Source of the DNA: Salinicola tamaricis
GTDB lineage: Bacteria > Pseudomonadota > Gammaproteobacteria > Pseudomonadales > Halomonadaceae
Reading direction: 5' to 3'
Length of the DNA: 64,000 nucleotides
Assembly (NCBI RefSeq): GCF_003006155.1
Contig: NZ_CP023559.1
Span: forward strand, 3,286,001-3,350,000
In this document: positions 18,620 to 29,717 of the stretch, piece by piece
How the letters are laid out: every line of letters begins with the position of its first letter
How positions within the stretch are numbered: position 1 is the first letter of the stretch
Notes under the pieces: generated by a model
What the model saw: only the letters and a program-made list of their open reading frames with translations
What the model was told of the DNA's origin: nothing
The model's database searches: none
Translations under genes and position numbers: made by a program

Positions 18620-21600
18620 TCAGCCGGATTGCTCGGTGGCCAGCTGCCGCGGGCGTAGGCGCCGATGCAGACGGTCGAGATAGAGATAGACCACCGGCGT
18701 GGTGTAGAGCGTGAGCAATTGGCTGACCACCAGACCACCGATGATGGTGATCCCCAGTGGGGCACGCAGGGCGGCGTTCTCATCCGTGCCCAGCAACAGC
18801 GGCAGAGCACCGAGGATCGCCGCCAGGGTGGTCATCATGATCGGGCGGAAGCGCACCAGGGCGGCGTGACGAATCGCCTCCAGCGGGCTCATACCCTGCT
18901 CGCGTTCGCAGATCACGGCGAAGTCGATCAGCATGATGGCGTTCTTCTTCACCACCCCGATCAGCAGGATGATGCCGATCAGCGCGATCAGGGTGAACGG
19001 CGTATCCAGCGCGATCAGGGCGAGCAGCGCGCCGACCCCCGCCGAGGGCAGGGTCGAGAGAATCGTCAGCGGGTGGATATAGCTCTCGTAGAGAATGCCC
19101 AGCACCAGATAGACGGTGACCAGCGCCGCCAGGATCAGCCACGGCATCGCCTCGATGCCGCTCTGGAAGGTGCCGGCGCTGCCCTCGAAGTCGACCTGAA
19201 CCGCGGTGGGCGGGCGCAGCGCATCGACCGCTGCGCGAATGCGCGCCGTGGCCTCGCCGAGGGAGACACCGTCCTCGAGGTTGAACGAGATCGTCGCGGC
19301 GGCAAACTGCCCCTGGTGGTTGACGCTGACCGGCGTGGTGCTGCGTTCGACGTGGCTGAACGCGGCGATCGGCACCAGGGTATCGTCCTTGCCGCTGACG
19401 TAGAGATCGCCAATGGCTTCCGGCCCCTGGCGATAGGGCCCCGCCACCTCCATCACTACGTAACGCTGTTCGTCGGCATCGTAAAGGCTGGCGATCTTGC
19501 TCTGGGCGAAGGCCTGACCCAGGGCGGTATCGATGCTGCGCATGTCGACGCCCAGGCGCGTGGCCAGGTCGCGATCCACCACCAGCTTGGCCGACTGCCC
19601 TTCGCCGCGGTTGTCGCTGTCGATCGCGGTGATACCGTCGACGCCCTCCATCGCCGTCTGCACCTTCTTCGACCACTCGCCGAGCAGGGCCAGGTCATCG
19701 CTCTTGAGCGTGATCTCGTACATCGAGGCGCTGGTCGAGCGGCCGCCGACGCGAATGTCCTGCAGTGGGAACATGAAGGTGCTGACCCCGGGCATGCCCT
19801 GCAGGCCGGCCATTAGGCGGTTGCCGATGGCCTGGGTCGACTGGGTGCGCTGCGGCTTGAGGGTGATGAACAGCGTCGCCGAGGCGCCGCCGCGACCTGG
19901 GCCGCGACCGCCCATGAAGCCCAGCACGCTGGCCACCGCGGGGTCGGCGGTGAGGCGTTCGCGAACCTGGCGCAGCTTGTCCGAGGCAGCGTCGAACGAT
20001 AACGCCTGGTCGGCACGCATGGTGCCGAGCAGACGCCCGGTGTCCTGCTCCGGAACGAACCCTTTGTCGACTGCGACGTAGAGATAACCATTGAGCACGA
20101 TCACCCCGAGCAGCGACAGCAGCGTCAGCCGACGGTGCTTGAGCGCGATGTCCAGCGTGCGCGCGTAGAGATCGAGACAGCGTCGGCCGAACCCGGCGAT
20201 CGCGCGCGACCAGCGCGGCTCCTGGGCGCGGCCGGGCTTGAGCCAGCGCGCGCAGAGCATCGGCGTCAGCGTCAGCGAGACCAGCAGCGATACGGCGATG
20301 GCCAGTGAGAGGGTGACCGCGAACTCGTGGAACAGCCGCCCGATGAAGCCGCCCAGCAGCAGCAGGGGGATGAACACCGCCACCAGCGAGACGCTCATCG
20401 CGGTGACCGTGAAACCCACCTCGCGGGCGCCGTCCAGCGCCGCCCGCAGCGGCGGTACGCCGCGTTCGATATGGCGCGCAATGTTCTCCACCACCACGAT
20501 GGCGTCGTCGACCAGAAAGCCGATCGAGACGATCAGCGCCATCAGCGACAGGGTGTCGAGGGAGAAGTCGAACACCCGCATCATGGCGAAGGTGCCCACC
20601 AGCGAGACCGGAATGGCAACGCTGGGGATGATGGTGGCGCGCGCGTTGCGCAGGAAGATAAACACCACCAGCACCACCAGGGCGATCGCCAGCAGCAGCG
20701 TCAGCTGGGTCTCGTGCAGCGAGGCCTGGATACCCGGCGCGCGGTCGAGCTCGACGCTGAGATCGACATCCCCCGGCAGCGCTTCACGGATGCTGTCGAG
20801 GCGTTCGCGCACCCCGGCGATGGTCTCGATGATATTGGCCCCGCTGGCGGCGCTGATCACCAGTAGCACCGCCGGGCGATCGTTCTGGAAGCCGACGTTG
20901 TAGCGATCCTCGACCCCGTCGCGAACGGTGGCGACATCGCCCAGGCGTACCGTGGCGCCATGCGTGCCGCGCTTGATCACCACCTGGTCGTAATCGCTGG
21001 CCTCGAGCAGCTGCGAATCGGTATCGATCTCCCAGCGGTGGTCGATGTTCTGGACGAAGCCGGTGGGCGACTGGGTGGTCGCGGCACGCAGCGCTCCGGC
21101 CACCGCGTCCAGAGTGATGCCGGCGTGGTTGAGCCGGCGCGGGTCGAGGGCGACGCGTACCGCCGGCGACGAGCTGCCGCCGACGCTGACATCACCAACG
21201 CCCTGGACCTGGGCGATGGGCGGGGCGATCTGGGTATCGGCAAGGCGGTAGAGTTCGCCGGTGGGCAGGGTGTTGGAGGTGACCGAGAGAATCAGCACCG
21301 GCGCTGCCGAAGGGTTGAGCTTGCGGTAGCTGGGGCGGCTGGTCATGGCGCTGGGCAGCAGCGGCTGGGCATCGTTGATCGCTGCCTGTACCTCCTGGGC
21401 GGCGACATTGATGTCCTTGTCGAGATCGAACTGGACGATGATCCGGCTCGATCCGCTGCTGCTGCTGGAGGTCATCTGGGTGATGCCCGGGATGCGCCCC
21501 AGCGAGCGCTCCAGCGGGGTCGCCACGCTCGATGCCATGGTCTCCGGGTTGGCGCCGGTGAGATTGGCGATCACCAGGATGGTGGGGAAGGAGACGTTGG

Positions 21601-21712
21601 GTAGCGGCGCCACCGGCAGCCGCTGGTAGGCCAGCGAGCCCAGCATCACCACTGCCAGCGCCAGCAGCAGGGTGGCTACCGGGCGACGGACGAAGGGCGC
21701 CGAGAGACTCAT
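18620..21712 (-). CDS. RND multidrug efflux permease, MdtC/MuxC type
   Basis: A 1030-residue HAE1-family inner-membrane pump. It has the N-terminal FVRRPVATLLLALAVV helix, the proton-relay segment in helix 4 (SIGFLVDDAIVVVENIARHIERG), helix motif NAIMLIDFAV and conserved MMTTLAAILGALPLLL. Its start overlaps the upstream RND gene stop by 4 nt. Having two different RND permeases plus one adaptor is the MdtABC/MuxABC arrangement, where the pair forms a heterotrimer. No outer-membrane factor gene follows; the operon ends in a palindromic element. Confidence 0.93.
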   Translation of the reverse strand: MSLSAPFVRRPVATLLLALAVVMLGSLAYQRLPVAPLPNVSFPTILVIANLTGANPETMASSVATPLERSLGRIPGITQMTSSSSSGSSRIIVQFDLDKDINVAAQEVQAAINDAQPLLPSAMTSRPSYRKLNPSAAPVLILSVTSNTLPTGELYRLADTQIAPPIAQVQGVGDVSVGGSSSPAVRVALDPRRLNHAGITLDAVAGALRAATTQSPTGFVQNIDHRWEIDTDSQLLEASDYDQVVIKRGTHGATVRLGDVATVRDGVEDRYNVGFQNDRPAVLLVISAASGANIIETIAGVRERLDSIREALPGDVDLSVELDRAPGIQASLHETQLTLLLAIALVVLVVFIFLRNARATIIPSVAIPVSLVGTFAMMRVFDFSLDTLSLMALIVSIGFLVDDAIVVVENIARHIERGVPPLRAALDGAREVGFTVTAMSVSLVAVFIPLLLLGGFIGRLFHEFAVTLSLAIAVSLLVSLTLTPMLCARWLKPGRAQEPRWSRAIAGFGRRCLDLYARTLDIALKHRRLTLLSLLGVIVLNGYLYVAVDKGFVPEQDTGRLLGTMRADQALSFDAASDKLRQVRERLTADPAVASVLGFMGGRGPGRGGASATLFITLKPQRTQSTQAIGNRLMAGLQGMPGVSTFMFPLQDIRVGGRSTSASMYEITLKSDDLALLGEWSKKVQTAMEGVDGITAIDSDNRGEGQSAKLVVDRDLATRLGVDMRSIDTALGQAFAQSKIASLYDADEQRYVVMEVAGPYRQGPEAIGDLYVSGKDDTLVPIAAFSHVERSTTPVSVNHQGQFAAATISFNLEDGVSLGEATARIRAAVDALRPPTAVQVDFEGSAGTFQSGIEAMPWLILAALVTVYLVLGILYESYIHPLTILSTLPSAGVGALLALIALDTPFTLIALIGIILLIGVVKKNAIMLIDFAVICEREQGMSPLEAIRHAALVRFRPIMMTTLAAILGALPLLLGTDENAALRAPLGITIIGGLVVSQLLTLYTTPVVYLYLDRLHRRLRPRQLATEQSG

Positions 21713-24700
21713 GCCTCAGCCTCGTCGGCGGCCGTGTTCGGCGCGTCCCGCCGCCAGCGCGCCGCCTGGCGGTCGAAGAACAGATACACCACCGGCGTCG
21801 TGAACAGCGTCAACAGCTGGCTGAAGAGCAGCCCGCCGACCATGGTCAATCCCAGCGGCTGGCGCAGCTCGGCGCCGTAGCCGCTGGCGAACATCAGCGG
21901 CAGCGCCCCGAGCAGGGCGGCACAGGTGGTCATCATGATCGGCCGGAAGCGCAGCAGCGCCGCGGTGTGGATCGCCTGCGCCGGGGCCATGCCGCGCTCG
22001 CGCTGCGCCTCGAGGGCGAAGTCGATCATCATGATCGCGTTCTTCTTGACGATACCGATCAGCAGGATGATGCCGATCACCGCGACCAGGCCCAGCGCGC
22101 CGCCGCTCAGTTGCAGTGCCAGCAGGGCGCCGATCGCCGCCGAGGGCAGGGTCGAGAGGATCGTCAACGGATGGATAAAGCTCTCGTAGAGAATCCCCAG
22201 CACGATATACATGGTGACGATGGCGGCCAGGATCAGCCACAGGGTGTCGCCGGTAGAGTCGTTGTAGGCCAGTGCCGCGCCACGGTAGGAGAGCGTGGTC
22301 TGGTCGCTGAGGGTGTCCGCCGCCGCCTGGTCGACAGCCGCGAAGGCTTCTGACAGTGAGTGACCGTCGGCCACCGCGAACGACATCAACGCCGAGGGGA
22401 ACTGGTTCTGACGCTGCAGCGAGAGCGGGGTGGTGGTCTCGTGCAGGCTGACCAGGGTGGTCAGCGGGATGCGCTCGTCGTCGGCGTTGATCACGTAGAG
22501 CCGCGAGAGCGCTGCCGGGCCGTCGCTGTCGGCGTGGTTGGCGGCAAGTACCACCCGATACAGGCTGGCCTGGGTGAAGATGGTCGAGACCAGGCGCTGG
22601 CCGAAGGCGTCGTAGAGGGCATCGTCGATATCGGCGACGCTGACGCCGAGACGCCCGGCACGGGCGCGGTCGATGGTCACCTGGAGCTTGCGCCCGGCGT
22701 TCTGCACGTCGCTGGAGACGCCGGCCAGCGCCGGCGCCTGACGCAGCCGGGCGAGCAGCTTGGCGGCGTCGGCGTCCAGGGTGGCGCGGTCACCCTGGGT
22801 CAGCGCGAACTGATAGGGGTAGCGGCTGATGGTGTCTTCCAGGGTCAGATCCTGGACCGGCTGCAGCGCCACCGTCAGCCCGGGGATGTCGCGGCTCGCC
22901 TGGCGCAGCCGCGCAAGCACGGTGTGGAGGTCGTCGCGCGCGTCCAGTGGCTTCAGGTTGATCGTCACCCGGCCGCTGTTGAGGGTGGTGTTGGTGCCGT
23001 CGATGCCGATGCTCGAGGAGAGACTCGCCACCGCCGGATCGGCGAGCAGGCGATCGATCAGCTGCTGCTGGCGGGCCGACATGGCCTGGAATGAGGTCGA
23101 CTGGGTGGCGGTGGTGATGCCGCGTATCACGCCGGTGTCCTGGACCGGGAACAGCCCCTTGGGGGTGAACGCGAACAGCAGCGCGGTCACCGCCAGGGTG
23201 GCCACGGCCACGCCGAGGGTGAGGCCCTGATGGCGCAGTACCCAGTCGAGGGCGTGCTCGTAGCCGCGGGTCACCCGCCCGAACAGGCCCTGGCGGCCGC
23301 GTACCAGCGCCTCGTCGTCACTCTCTTCGGCTGCCTCCGGACGATGCTTGAGCCAGCGCGCGCAGAGCATCGGGGTCAGCGTCAGCGAGACAAAGGCCGA
23401 GATCACGATCGAGATCGCCAGGGTCAGCGCGAACTCGCGGAACAGCACCCCGACCACACCGCTCATGAACACCAGCGGAATCAGCACCGCCAGCAGCGAT
23501 ACCGTCAGCGAGAGAATGGTGAAGGCGATCTGGCGCGAGCCCTTGAGCGCGGCAGCCAGCGGCCGTTCGCCCTTCTCGATGTAGCGGGTGATGTTCTCCA
23601 GCACCACGATGGCGTCGTCGATGACGAAGCCGGTGGCGATGGTCAGCGCCATCAGGGTGAGGTTGTTGAGACTGAAACCGGCCAGCTGCATGGCGCCGAA
23701 GGTGCCCACCAGCGACAGCGGCACCGCCAGGCTGGGGATCAGCGTGGCGGGGATGTTGCGCAGAAACAGGAAGGTGACCATGACCACCAGCGCGATCGCC
23801 AGCATCAGCTCGAACTGCACATCCTTGACCGCGGCGCGGATGGTGGTGGTGCGGTCGGTGAGCACGCGCACGTCGACGCTGCCTGGCAGAGTGCGTTCGA
23901 GCTGCGGCAGGGTGCGCTTGATGCTGTCGGCGACCGCAACCACGTTGGCCCCGGGCTGGCGCAGCACGTCGATCAGGATCGCGCCGTCCTGATTGGCACG
24001 CGCCGAGAGATAGGCGTTTTCAGCCCCTTCTTTGACTTCGGCGACGTCGCCCAGACGTAGCACGCCGTTAGCGTCGCTCTTGAGCACCAGATCGCGATAG
24101 CCGTCGGCGGAGAGCAGCTGATCGTTGGCATCGATGGTATAGGCGCGGTAGGGGCCATAGAGGGTGCCCTTGGCCTGATTGACGTTGGCCGCGGCGATGG
24201 CGCTGCGCACCGCGGCTAGATCGAGGCCGTGGGCGGCCAACTGGCGCGCGTCGACGCTGACCCTTATTGCCGGCTGATGGCCGCCGGCCAGCTTGACCTG
24301 GCCCACGCCGCTGATCTGGGCGATCTTCTGCGCCATGCGCGTATCGACAAGATCGTAGACCCGGGTCAGCGGCAGGCTCTTCGAACTCACCGCCAGGGTC
24401 ATGATCGGCACATCGGCGGGGTTGACCTTGCTGTAGCTGGGCGGGCGCGGCAGATCGTCCGGCAGCAGGGTCTCGGCCTGGCTGAGCGCGGCCTGCACCT
24501 CCTGCTCAGCGACCCCCAGATCGGAGTCGAGGGCGAAGCGCAGGGTGATCAGCGAGGCACCGCCGGTGCTGGTCGAACTCATGTCCTCGAGTCCGGCGAT
24601 CTCGCCCAATTGATCCTCCAGCGGCGAGGTGACGTGGGAGAGCATCACGTCCGGGCCGGCGCCGGGGTAGAGCGTGGTCACCTGAATGGTGGGGAAGTCC

Positions 24701-24819
24701 ACCTCCGGCAGCGACGAGATCGGCAGCAGGCGGTAGGCCAGGGCGCCGGCGATCAGAATCGCCAGCATGATCAGTGACGTGGCGACCGGACGCAGAATGA
24801 ACAGGCGAGAGGGGTTCAT
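21709..24819 (-). CDS. RND multidrug efflux permease, MdtB/MuxB type
   Basis: A 1036-residue RND pump subunit and partner of the MdtC-like protein. Motifs: FILRPVATSLIMLAIL, the relay helix TGFVIDDAIVVLENITRYIEKG, KKNAIMMIDFAL and RFRPIMMTTCAALLGALPL. It overlaps both neighbours by 4 nt (24816-24819 and 21709-21712), so the three genes form one translationally coupled operon. Periplasmic loops of ordinary size lie between helices 1-2 and 7-8. No frameshift in more than 3 kb, which shows that the indels in the window are unevenly spread. Confidence 0.93.
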   Translation of the reverse strand: MNPSRLFILRPVATSLIMLAILIAGALAYRLLPISSLPEVDFPTIQVTTLYPGAGPDVMLSHVTSPLEDQLGEIAGLEDMSSTSTGGASLITLRFALDSDLGVAEQEVQAALSQAETLLPDDLPRPPSYSKVNPADVPIMTLAVSSKSLPLTRVYDLVDTRMAQKIAQISGVGQVKLAGGHQPAIRVSVDARQLAAHGLDLAAVRSAIAAANVNQAKGTLYGPYRAYTIDANDQLLSADGYRDLVLKSDANGVLRLGDVAEVKEGAENAYLSARANQDGAILIDVLRQPGANVVAVADSIKRTLPQLERTLPGSVDVRVLTDRTTTIRAAVKDVQFELMLAIALVVMVTFLFLRNIPATLIPSLAVPLSLVGTFGAMQLAGFSLNNLTLMALTIATGFVIDDAIVVLENITRYIEKGERPLAAALKGSRQIAFTILSLTVSLLAVLIPLVFMSGVVGVLFREFALTLAISIVISAFVSLTLTPMLCARWLKHRPEAAEESDDEALVRGRQGLFGRVTRGYEHALDWVLRHQGLTLGVAVATLAVTALLFAFTPKGLFPVQDTGVIRGITTATQSTSFQAMSARQQQLIDRLLADPAVASLSSSIGIDGTNTTLNSGRVTINLKPLDARDDLHTVLARLRQASRDIPGLTVALQPVQDLTLEDTISRYPYQFALTQGDRATLDADAAKLLARLRQAPALAGVSSDVQNAGRKLQVTIDRARAGRLGVSVADIDDALYDAFGQRLVSTIFTQASLYRVVLAANHADSDGPAALSRLYVINADDERIPLTTLVSLHETTTPLSLQRQNQFPSALMSFAVADGHSLSEAFAAVDQAAADTLSDQTTLSYRGAALAYNDSTGDTLWLILAAIVTMYIVLGILYESFIHPLTILSTLPSAAIGALLALQLSGGALGLVAVIGIILLIGIVKKNAIMMIDFALEAQRERGMAPAQAIHTAALLRFRPIMMTTCAALLGALPLMFASGYGAELRQPLGLTMVGGLLFSQLLTLFTTPVVYLFFDRQAARWRRDAPNTAADEAEA

Positions 24820-26169
24820 GAGGCGCTGCCGTCCGCGCCTCCCGCCGGCGCGGCCGAGGCCGCCCCTGCCTGAGCGGCGCTGGTATCAGCGCTGTCTCCA
24901 CCACGATCTCCGCCGCTATCTCCGCCGCTATCTCCGCCGCTATCTCCACTACTATTTCCACTACTATCTCCACCACTGCCCGCACCGCTATCGCTCTCGT
25001 CGGTGGACTCTCCCGGCAGGGCATCGCTGACCACGCGCACCTTGGCGCCGTCGCGCAGGCTGTCGACGCCATCCACCACCACGCGTTCGCCGGCTTCGAG
25101 GCCGCTGGTGATAGCGCTCTGATGGCCCTCGCTGGCACTCACTTCGACCTCGCGGCGAGTGACGCTGTCGTCGGCGTTGACCACGTAGACGTAGTCGCCG
25201 TTCTGGCCGGTCTGAATCGCCGGCTCGGGCACGATCACGCGGTCGCGCAGGGTCTGCGAGATCAGGCTGACGTCGACATAGGCGTTGGGGTAGAGCCCGC
25301 CACTGGGGTTGTCCAGGATGGCGCGCAGGCGAATGGTACCGGTGGCGCTGTCGATGCGGCTGTCGACGCTGGTCAGCTGGCCATTGACGGTCTGGCCGTC
25401 GGGGCCGGTCACGCTCACCGCCGGATGCTCGCCGGCGGCCAGGCGTGCCCTCACGGTGTCGACGTAGCGGCTGGCAGCGAGAAGATCACCGAGATCGGAT
25501 CGAGCTGGGTCAGGGTGACGATGGGGTCGCTGTCACCCAACTGCACGATATTGCCGGGGTCGACATTACGGATACCCACACACGCCGCGCTGAAGGGCGC
25601 AGTGATACGGTGTAGTCCAACTGCACCTGGGCGCTGTCGACCGCCGCTTGGTCTGCGGCCACGCTGCCTTCGTATTGGCGCACCAGTTGGCGCTGCTGCT
25701 CGAGCTCCTGGCGCGAGACATAGTTGGTGGAGATCAGCTTCTGATAGCGCGCCAGGTCTTCACGCGCCGAGGCCAGCTGGGCCTGGTTCTGGCGTAGCTG
25801 GCCCTGGGCCTGGGCCAGCGCTGCCTGGTAGTCGCGCGGATCGATCCGCGCCAGCAGTTGGCCTTTTTCCACTCGGTCGCCTTCGTCGAAGGTCACCTCG
25901 GTCAGCTCGCCCTCGACCCGGGTGCGGATATCGACGCTATTGAGCGCACGCACGGTACCCAAGGCGCTGAGGCGCAGCGGCAGGTCACCGCGGCTGGCGC
26001 TGACCGCCGACACCGCGGTGGCCGGGGCACCTGCGCCGGCGGGCGGGGTGGCCTTGTCCGCCGGAGCCAGGAACAGGCGATAGGCGACCCCGGCGAGCAC
26101 GACCAGCAGCAGAATCAGCAGCAACCAGCGCAGCGGACGACGAGGGCGGTGAGTAGGCGAAGACGACAT
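24816..26169 (-). CDS. RND efflux periplasmic adaptor, MdtA/MuxA type, two frameshifts
   Basis: A membrane-fusion protein linking the RND pump to an outer-membrane channel. ATG at 26169 begins MSSSPTHRPRR, followed by a signal-anchor helix (WLLLILLLVVLAGVAY). Lipoyl and hairpin regions follow (RTRVEGELTEVTFDEGDRVEKGQLLARIDP; ALAQAQGQLRQNQAQLASAREDL; YVSRQELEQQ). The frame changes near 25608 and near 25475; between them GNIVQLGDSDPIVTLTQLDPI can be read. The beta-barrel (YPNAYVDVSLI) and distal domains are normal. Unusually the C-terminus adds a Gly/Asp/Ser repeat tail of about 60 residues. Confidence 0.88.
24901..24985 (-). repeat. 12-bp tandem repeat encoding GGDS units in the adaptor tail
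   Basis: About seven copies of a 12-bp unit (TATCTCCGCCGC on the plus strand and variants) run in tandem, coding for repeated SGGD/SGNS units near the C-terminus of the adaptor. Adjacent near-identical copies could gain or lose units by slippage in multiples of four residues without breaking the frame. Confidence 0.85.
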
Positions 26170-26332
26170 GGGCGGGGGCAATCCTTGGACGGCGTTCGTG
26201 ATGAGCCTGCGCCAGAAGCGTAGACGCAAACTGTGACAGGCTAAACAGATTCGCAGTCTAACGGAACAGTGTTCACGAAATGCGCAACCTGCGCACACGG
26301 GTTCGATCTTCGGAATCGTGGTCGTGCGACGA

Positions 26333-26361
26333 CAAAAAAGCCCGACCATCGTGGCCGGGCT
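26333..26361 (-). terminator. Rho-independent terminator after betA
   Basis: On the minus strand an AGCCCGGCCA..TGGTCGGGCT stem (one mismatch, 3-nt loop) is followed by TTTTTT. It lies just after the betA stop and separates the bet operon from the efflux operon. Confidence 0.88.
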
Positions 26362-26392
26362 GGGAGGCGGTGACCGGGCTCAGCAGGCTGCG

Positions 26393-28081
26393 TCAGGAGG
26401 CCCGTGCCGGCGTCTTGCGTGCCGGAGCACCATTGGCGACGTAGTAGTCGACCTCGGCCGGCGGCAGCGGCGTCTTGCCGCGCACGCGGTCGGCCAGCTT
26501 CTCGGCGATCATGATGGTGGTGGCGTTGAGGTTGCCGGTGACGATGATCGGCATGATCGAGGCATCGATCACCCGCAGCCCTTGCAGGCCGTGCACGCGG
26601 CCTTCGCCATCGACCACAGCGTCATCGCCGGTACCCATGCGGCAGGTGCCGCAGGGGTGGTAGGCGGTCTCGGCGTGTTGGCGCACGAAGGCATCGAGTT
26701 CGGCGTCGCTCTGCACGTCCGGGCCGGGAGCGATCTCGCGGCCGCGGAACTCGTCCATTGCCGGCTGGTTGATGATCTCGCGGGTCACCCGGATCGCGGC
26801 GCGGAACTCTTCCCAGTCGCGTTCGGTGGACATGTAGTTGAACAGGATGCTGGGCGCGCTCCGCGGATCGCGGTCGGTGAGCTGCACACGGCCGCGGCTC
26901 TCCGAACGCATCGAGCCGACATGCGCCTGGAAGCCGTGGGCCTCGACCGCGCTCTTGCCGTTGTAGCTGATCGCGATCGGCAGGAAGTGATACTGCAGAT
27001 TGGGCCACTCCTCGCGATCGTCGGTGCGGATGAACGCCCCGGCCTCGAACTGGTTGCTGGCGCCCACGCCCTGGCCCAGGAACATCCACTCGGCACCGAT
27101 TTTCGGCTGGTTGTACCACTTGAGCGCGGGATAGAGCGAGATCGGCTTCTTGCACTCGTACTGGATGTACATCTCCAGGTGATCCTGCAGATTCTCGCCC
27201 ACGCCCTTGAGGTCGTGGACCACCTCGATACCGTGCTTCTCGAGCAGCGCCGGGTTGCCCACGCCGGAGCGCTGCAGGATCTGCGGCGAGGTGATCGCGC
27301 CGCCGCACAGCAGCACTTCGCGACGCGCCAGCGCCTGCTGCGGCTGGTTCTTGTGCAGGTAGTTGACCCCGACCGCGCGCTTGTCCTCGAACAGGATGCG
27401 GTCGGTGGTGGCGTGGGTGACGATGGTCAGGTTGTCGCGCTGCTTGGCGATATCGAGATAGCCCCGCGCGGTGGACGAACGCCGCCCGTTGGGGGTGGTC
27501 GTCCGGTCCATCGGACCGAAGCCCTCCTGCTGCGCGCCGTTGAGGTCGTCGGTGCGCGGGAAGCCCGCTTCCACGCCCGCATCGATGAAGGCTTGGTAGA
27601 GCGGATTGTTGCCCGCCTTGGGCGTGGTCACCGAGAGCGGGCCGTCGCCGCCGTGGAAGTCGTTGGGACCGATGTCGCGGGTCTCCGACTTCTTGTAGTA
27701 GGGCAGGCAGTCGAGATAGCGCCAGTCCTCGAGCCCGGGACGCTTGGCCCAGTTGTCCAGGTCCAGCGCGTTGCCGCGGATGTAGCACATACCGTTGATC
27801 AGCGACGAGCCACCAAGGCCCTTGCCGCGGCCGCACTCCATGCGGCGGTTGTCCATGTGCGGCTCCGGGTCGGTCTCGAACGCCCAGTTGTAGCGCTTGC
27901 CCTGCAGCGGGAAGGCCAGCGCCGCCGGCATCTGAGTGCGGAAGTCGAAGCGGTAGTCAGGGCCGCCGGCCTCGAGCAGCAGGACCTTGACCTCGGGGTC
28001 CTCGGTCAAGCGGGTGGCCAGCACGTTGCCGGCGGAACCGGCGCCGATGATGATGTAGTCGTATTCGCGAGCCTGTTGCAT
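26393..28081 (-). CDS. betA: Choline dehydrogenase (GMC family)
   Basis: A 562-residue FAD enzyme oxidising choline to betaine aldehyde, at the membrane. ATG 28081 is chosen because GGAG lies 7 nt upstream; an upstream GTG adds only two codons. The FAD-binding [20 protein letters not shown] is at the N-terminus, both GMC signatures are present ([31 protein letters not shown]), and the active-site His lies in [11 protein letters not shown]. It is the last gene of betI-betB-betA, with a 166-bp gap after betB that holds a short tandem repeat. Confidence 0.96.
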   Translation of the reverse strand: MQQAREYDYIIIGAGSAGNVLATRLTEDPEVKVLLLEAGGPDYRFDFRTQMPAALAFPLQGKRYNWAFETDPEPHMDNRRMECGRGKGLGGSSLINGMCYIRGNALDLDNWAKRPGLEDWRYLDCLPYYKKSETRDIGPNDFHGGDGPLSVTTPKAGNNPLYQAFIDAGVEAGFPRTDDLNGAQQEGFGPMDRTTTPNGRRSSTARGYLDIAKQRDNLTIVTHATTDRILFEDKRAVGVNYLHKNQPQQALARREVLLCGGAITSPQILQRSGVGNPALLEKHGIEVVHDLKGVGENLQDHLEMYIQYECKKPISLYPALKWYNQPKIGAEWMFLGQGVGASNQFEAGAFIRTDDREEWPNLQYHFLPIAISYNGKSAVEAHGFQAHVGSMRSESRGRVQLTDRDPRSAPSILFNYMSTERDWEEFRAAIRVTREIINQPAMDEFRGREIAPGPDVQSDAELDAFVRQHAETAYHPCGTCRMGTGDDAVVDGEGRVHGLQGLRVIDASIMPIIVTGNLNATTIMIAEKLADRVRGKTPLPPAEVDYYVANGAPARKTPARAS

Positions 28082-28210
28082 ACACACGCTCCTTGAGTCA
28101 GCGAAGGGGTGAGAGAAGCCGCGGGGGCAGGTGGGGGAGAGGGCGGGCCGTGATGGCCCGCCTATTCATCGCCTGGATCGTCGCCTGGACGTCGTCCCGT
28201 GTTGTCCACA

Positions 28211-28252
28211 ACGTTGTACTGGGAACGTTGTACTGGGAACGTCGTGCTCAGA
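28211..28252. repeat. 14-bp tandem repeat between betB and betA
   Basis: Two perfect copies and one degenerate copy of ACGTTGTACTGGGA in direct tandem. The third copy overlaps the betB stop codon (28248-28250). Confidence 0.8.
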
Positions 28253-29717
28253 ACACGGAGGCGAAGTGCCCCATCTCGATCTGCACCGACTTCGTTTGAG
28301 TATAGTGCGCCAGCGTCTCGACGCCGTTCTCACGGCCGATGCCGGACTGCTTGTAGCCGCCCACCGGCATCTCTGCCGGGGAGTCGCCCCAGGTGTTGAC
28401 CCAGCAGATGCCCGCCTCGAGGCGATGGATCACCCGGTGAGCGCGGTTGAGCCCCTCGGTGAAGAGGCCGGCGGCCAGGCCGTACTCGGTATCGTTGGCG
28501 CGGCGGATCACCTCTTCCTCGTCATCGAAGGCCAGGATCGACATCAGCGGGCCGAAGATCTCTTCGCGCACGATGCGCATCTCGTCGCCGCAGTCGGTGT
28601 AGACCGTGGGCGCCACCCAGGCACCCTGGGCGAAGTCGCCATCGCTCATGCGCGAACCGCCGATCAGCAGCCGGGCGCCGTCCTGCTTGGCGATATCGAG
28701 ATAGCTGACCACCTTCTCCAGGTGCTCGAAGCTCACCAGCGGGCCGAAATTGGTCTGCGGGTCGAGCGGATCACCGGCCTTGATGCGCTCGACGCGCTCG
28801 ACGATCTTGGCCTCGAAGGCCTCTTTCACCGAACGCTGCACGAACACCCGGGTGCCGTTGGTGCAGACCTGGCCGCTGGAGTAGAAGTTGGCCATCATCG
28901 CGCCATCGGCGGCGCGATCGAGATCGGCGTCTTCGAACACGATCAGCGGCGACTTGCCGCCCAGCTCCATGGTGACGTCCTTGAGCGTCGAGCCGGCGGC
29001 GGCCGACATCACCTTCTTGCCGGTGCCGACCTCGCCGGTGAAGCTGATCTTGGCAATGCCGCTGTGCTCGGTCAGCATCGCGCCGACGCTGCCGTCGCCG
29101 TGCACCACGTTGAACAGGCCATCGGGGAGGCCGGCTTCGGTGAAGATTTCGGCCAGCTTCATGGCGGTCAGTGGCGTCACCTCGCTCGGCTTGAACACCA
29201 CCGCGTTACCTGCGGCCAGCGCCGGCGCGGCTTTCCAGCAGGCGATCTGGATCGGATAGTTCCAGGCGCCGATGGCACCGATCACGCCCAGTGGCTCGCG
29301 CCGGGTGTAGACGAAGGAGTCCTCGCGCAGCGGAATCTGGCTGCCTTCGATGGCGGGCGCCAGGCCGGCGAAGTACTCCAGGGCATCGGCACCGGTGACC
29401 ACGTCGACGCTGGCGGTCTCGCTGATCGGTTTGCCGGTGTTGAGGGTCTCCAGCTCGGCCAGCTCGTCGTTGCGTTCGCGCAGCATGGCCACCGCCTTGA
29501 GCAGGATGCGCGAGCGTTCCATGCCGGTCATGGCGGCCCATTCGCGCTGGGCGCGGGCGGCGCTGGCGACGGCCTTGTCGACGTCCGCGGCGCTGGCCTG
29601 CTGGACGCTGGCGATCACTTCGCCGGTGGCCGGGTTGACGGCATCGAAGGTGGTCTCGCCGCTGGCCGGCGTGCGACGCCCGTCGATGTAGAGTGTCTGC
29701 GTCTCGAGTCGTGCCAT
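28248..29717 (-). CDS. betB: Betaine aldehyde dehydrogenase
   Basis: A 489-residue NAD(P)-dependent aldehyde dehydrogenase, second step of glycine betaine synthesis. Diagnostic segments: [20 protein letters not shown], the cofactor loop [12 protein letters not shown], catalytic Glu in [12 protein letters not shown] and catalytic Cys in [14 protein letters not shown]. Length and start match the BetB family. It lies between betI and betA in the same direction and is expected to be repressed by BetI until choline is present. Confidence 0.96.
   Translation of the reverse strand: MARLETQTLYIDGRRTPASGETTFDAVNPATGEVIASVQQASAADVDKAVASAARAQREWAAMTGMERSRILLKAVAMLRERNDELAELETLNTGKPISETASVDVVTGADALEYFAGLAPAIEGSQIPLREDSFVYTRREPLGVIGAIGAWNYPIQIACWKAAPALAAGNAVVFKPSEVTPLTAMKLAEIFTEAGLPDGLFNVVHGDGSVGAMLTEHSGIAKISFTGEVGTGKKVMSAAAGSTLKDVTMELGGKSPLIVFEDADLDRAADGAMMANFYSSGQVCTNGTRVFVQRSVKEAFEAKIVERVERIKAGDPLDPQTNFGPLVSFEHLEKVVSYLDIAKQDGARLLIGGSRMSDGDFAQGAWVAPTVYTDCGDEMRIVREEIFGPLMSILAFDDEEEVIRRANDTEYGLAAGLFTEGLNRAHRVIHRLEAGICWVNTWGDSPAEMPVGGYKQSGIGRENGVETLAHYTQTKSVQIEMGHFASVF

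Noticed and set aside
26318..28096. Long open frame of 592 codons on the plus strand opposite betA
   Set aside because: High-GC third positions of betA leave the opposite strand open. The product is rich in His, Ala, Arg and Val with no domain, and betA itself is unmistakable. The same holds for the frames opposite betB (28131-29747) and the second FecCD permease (7134-8228).
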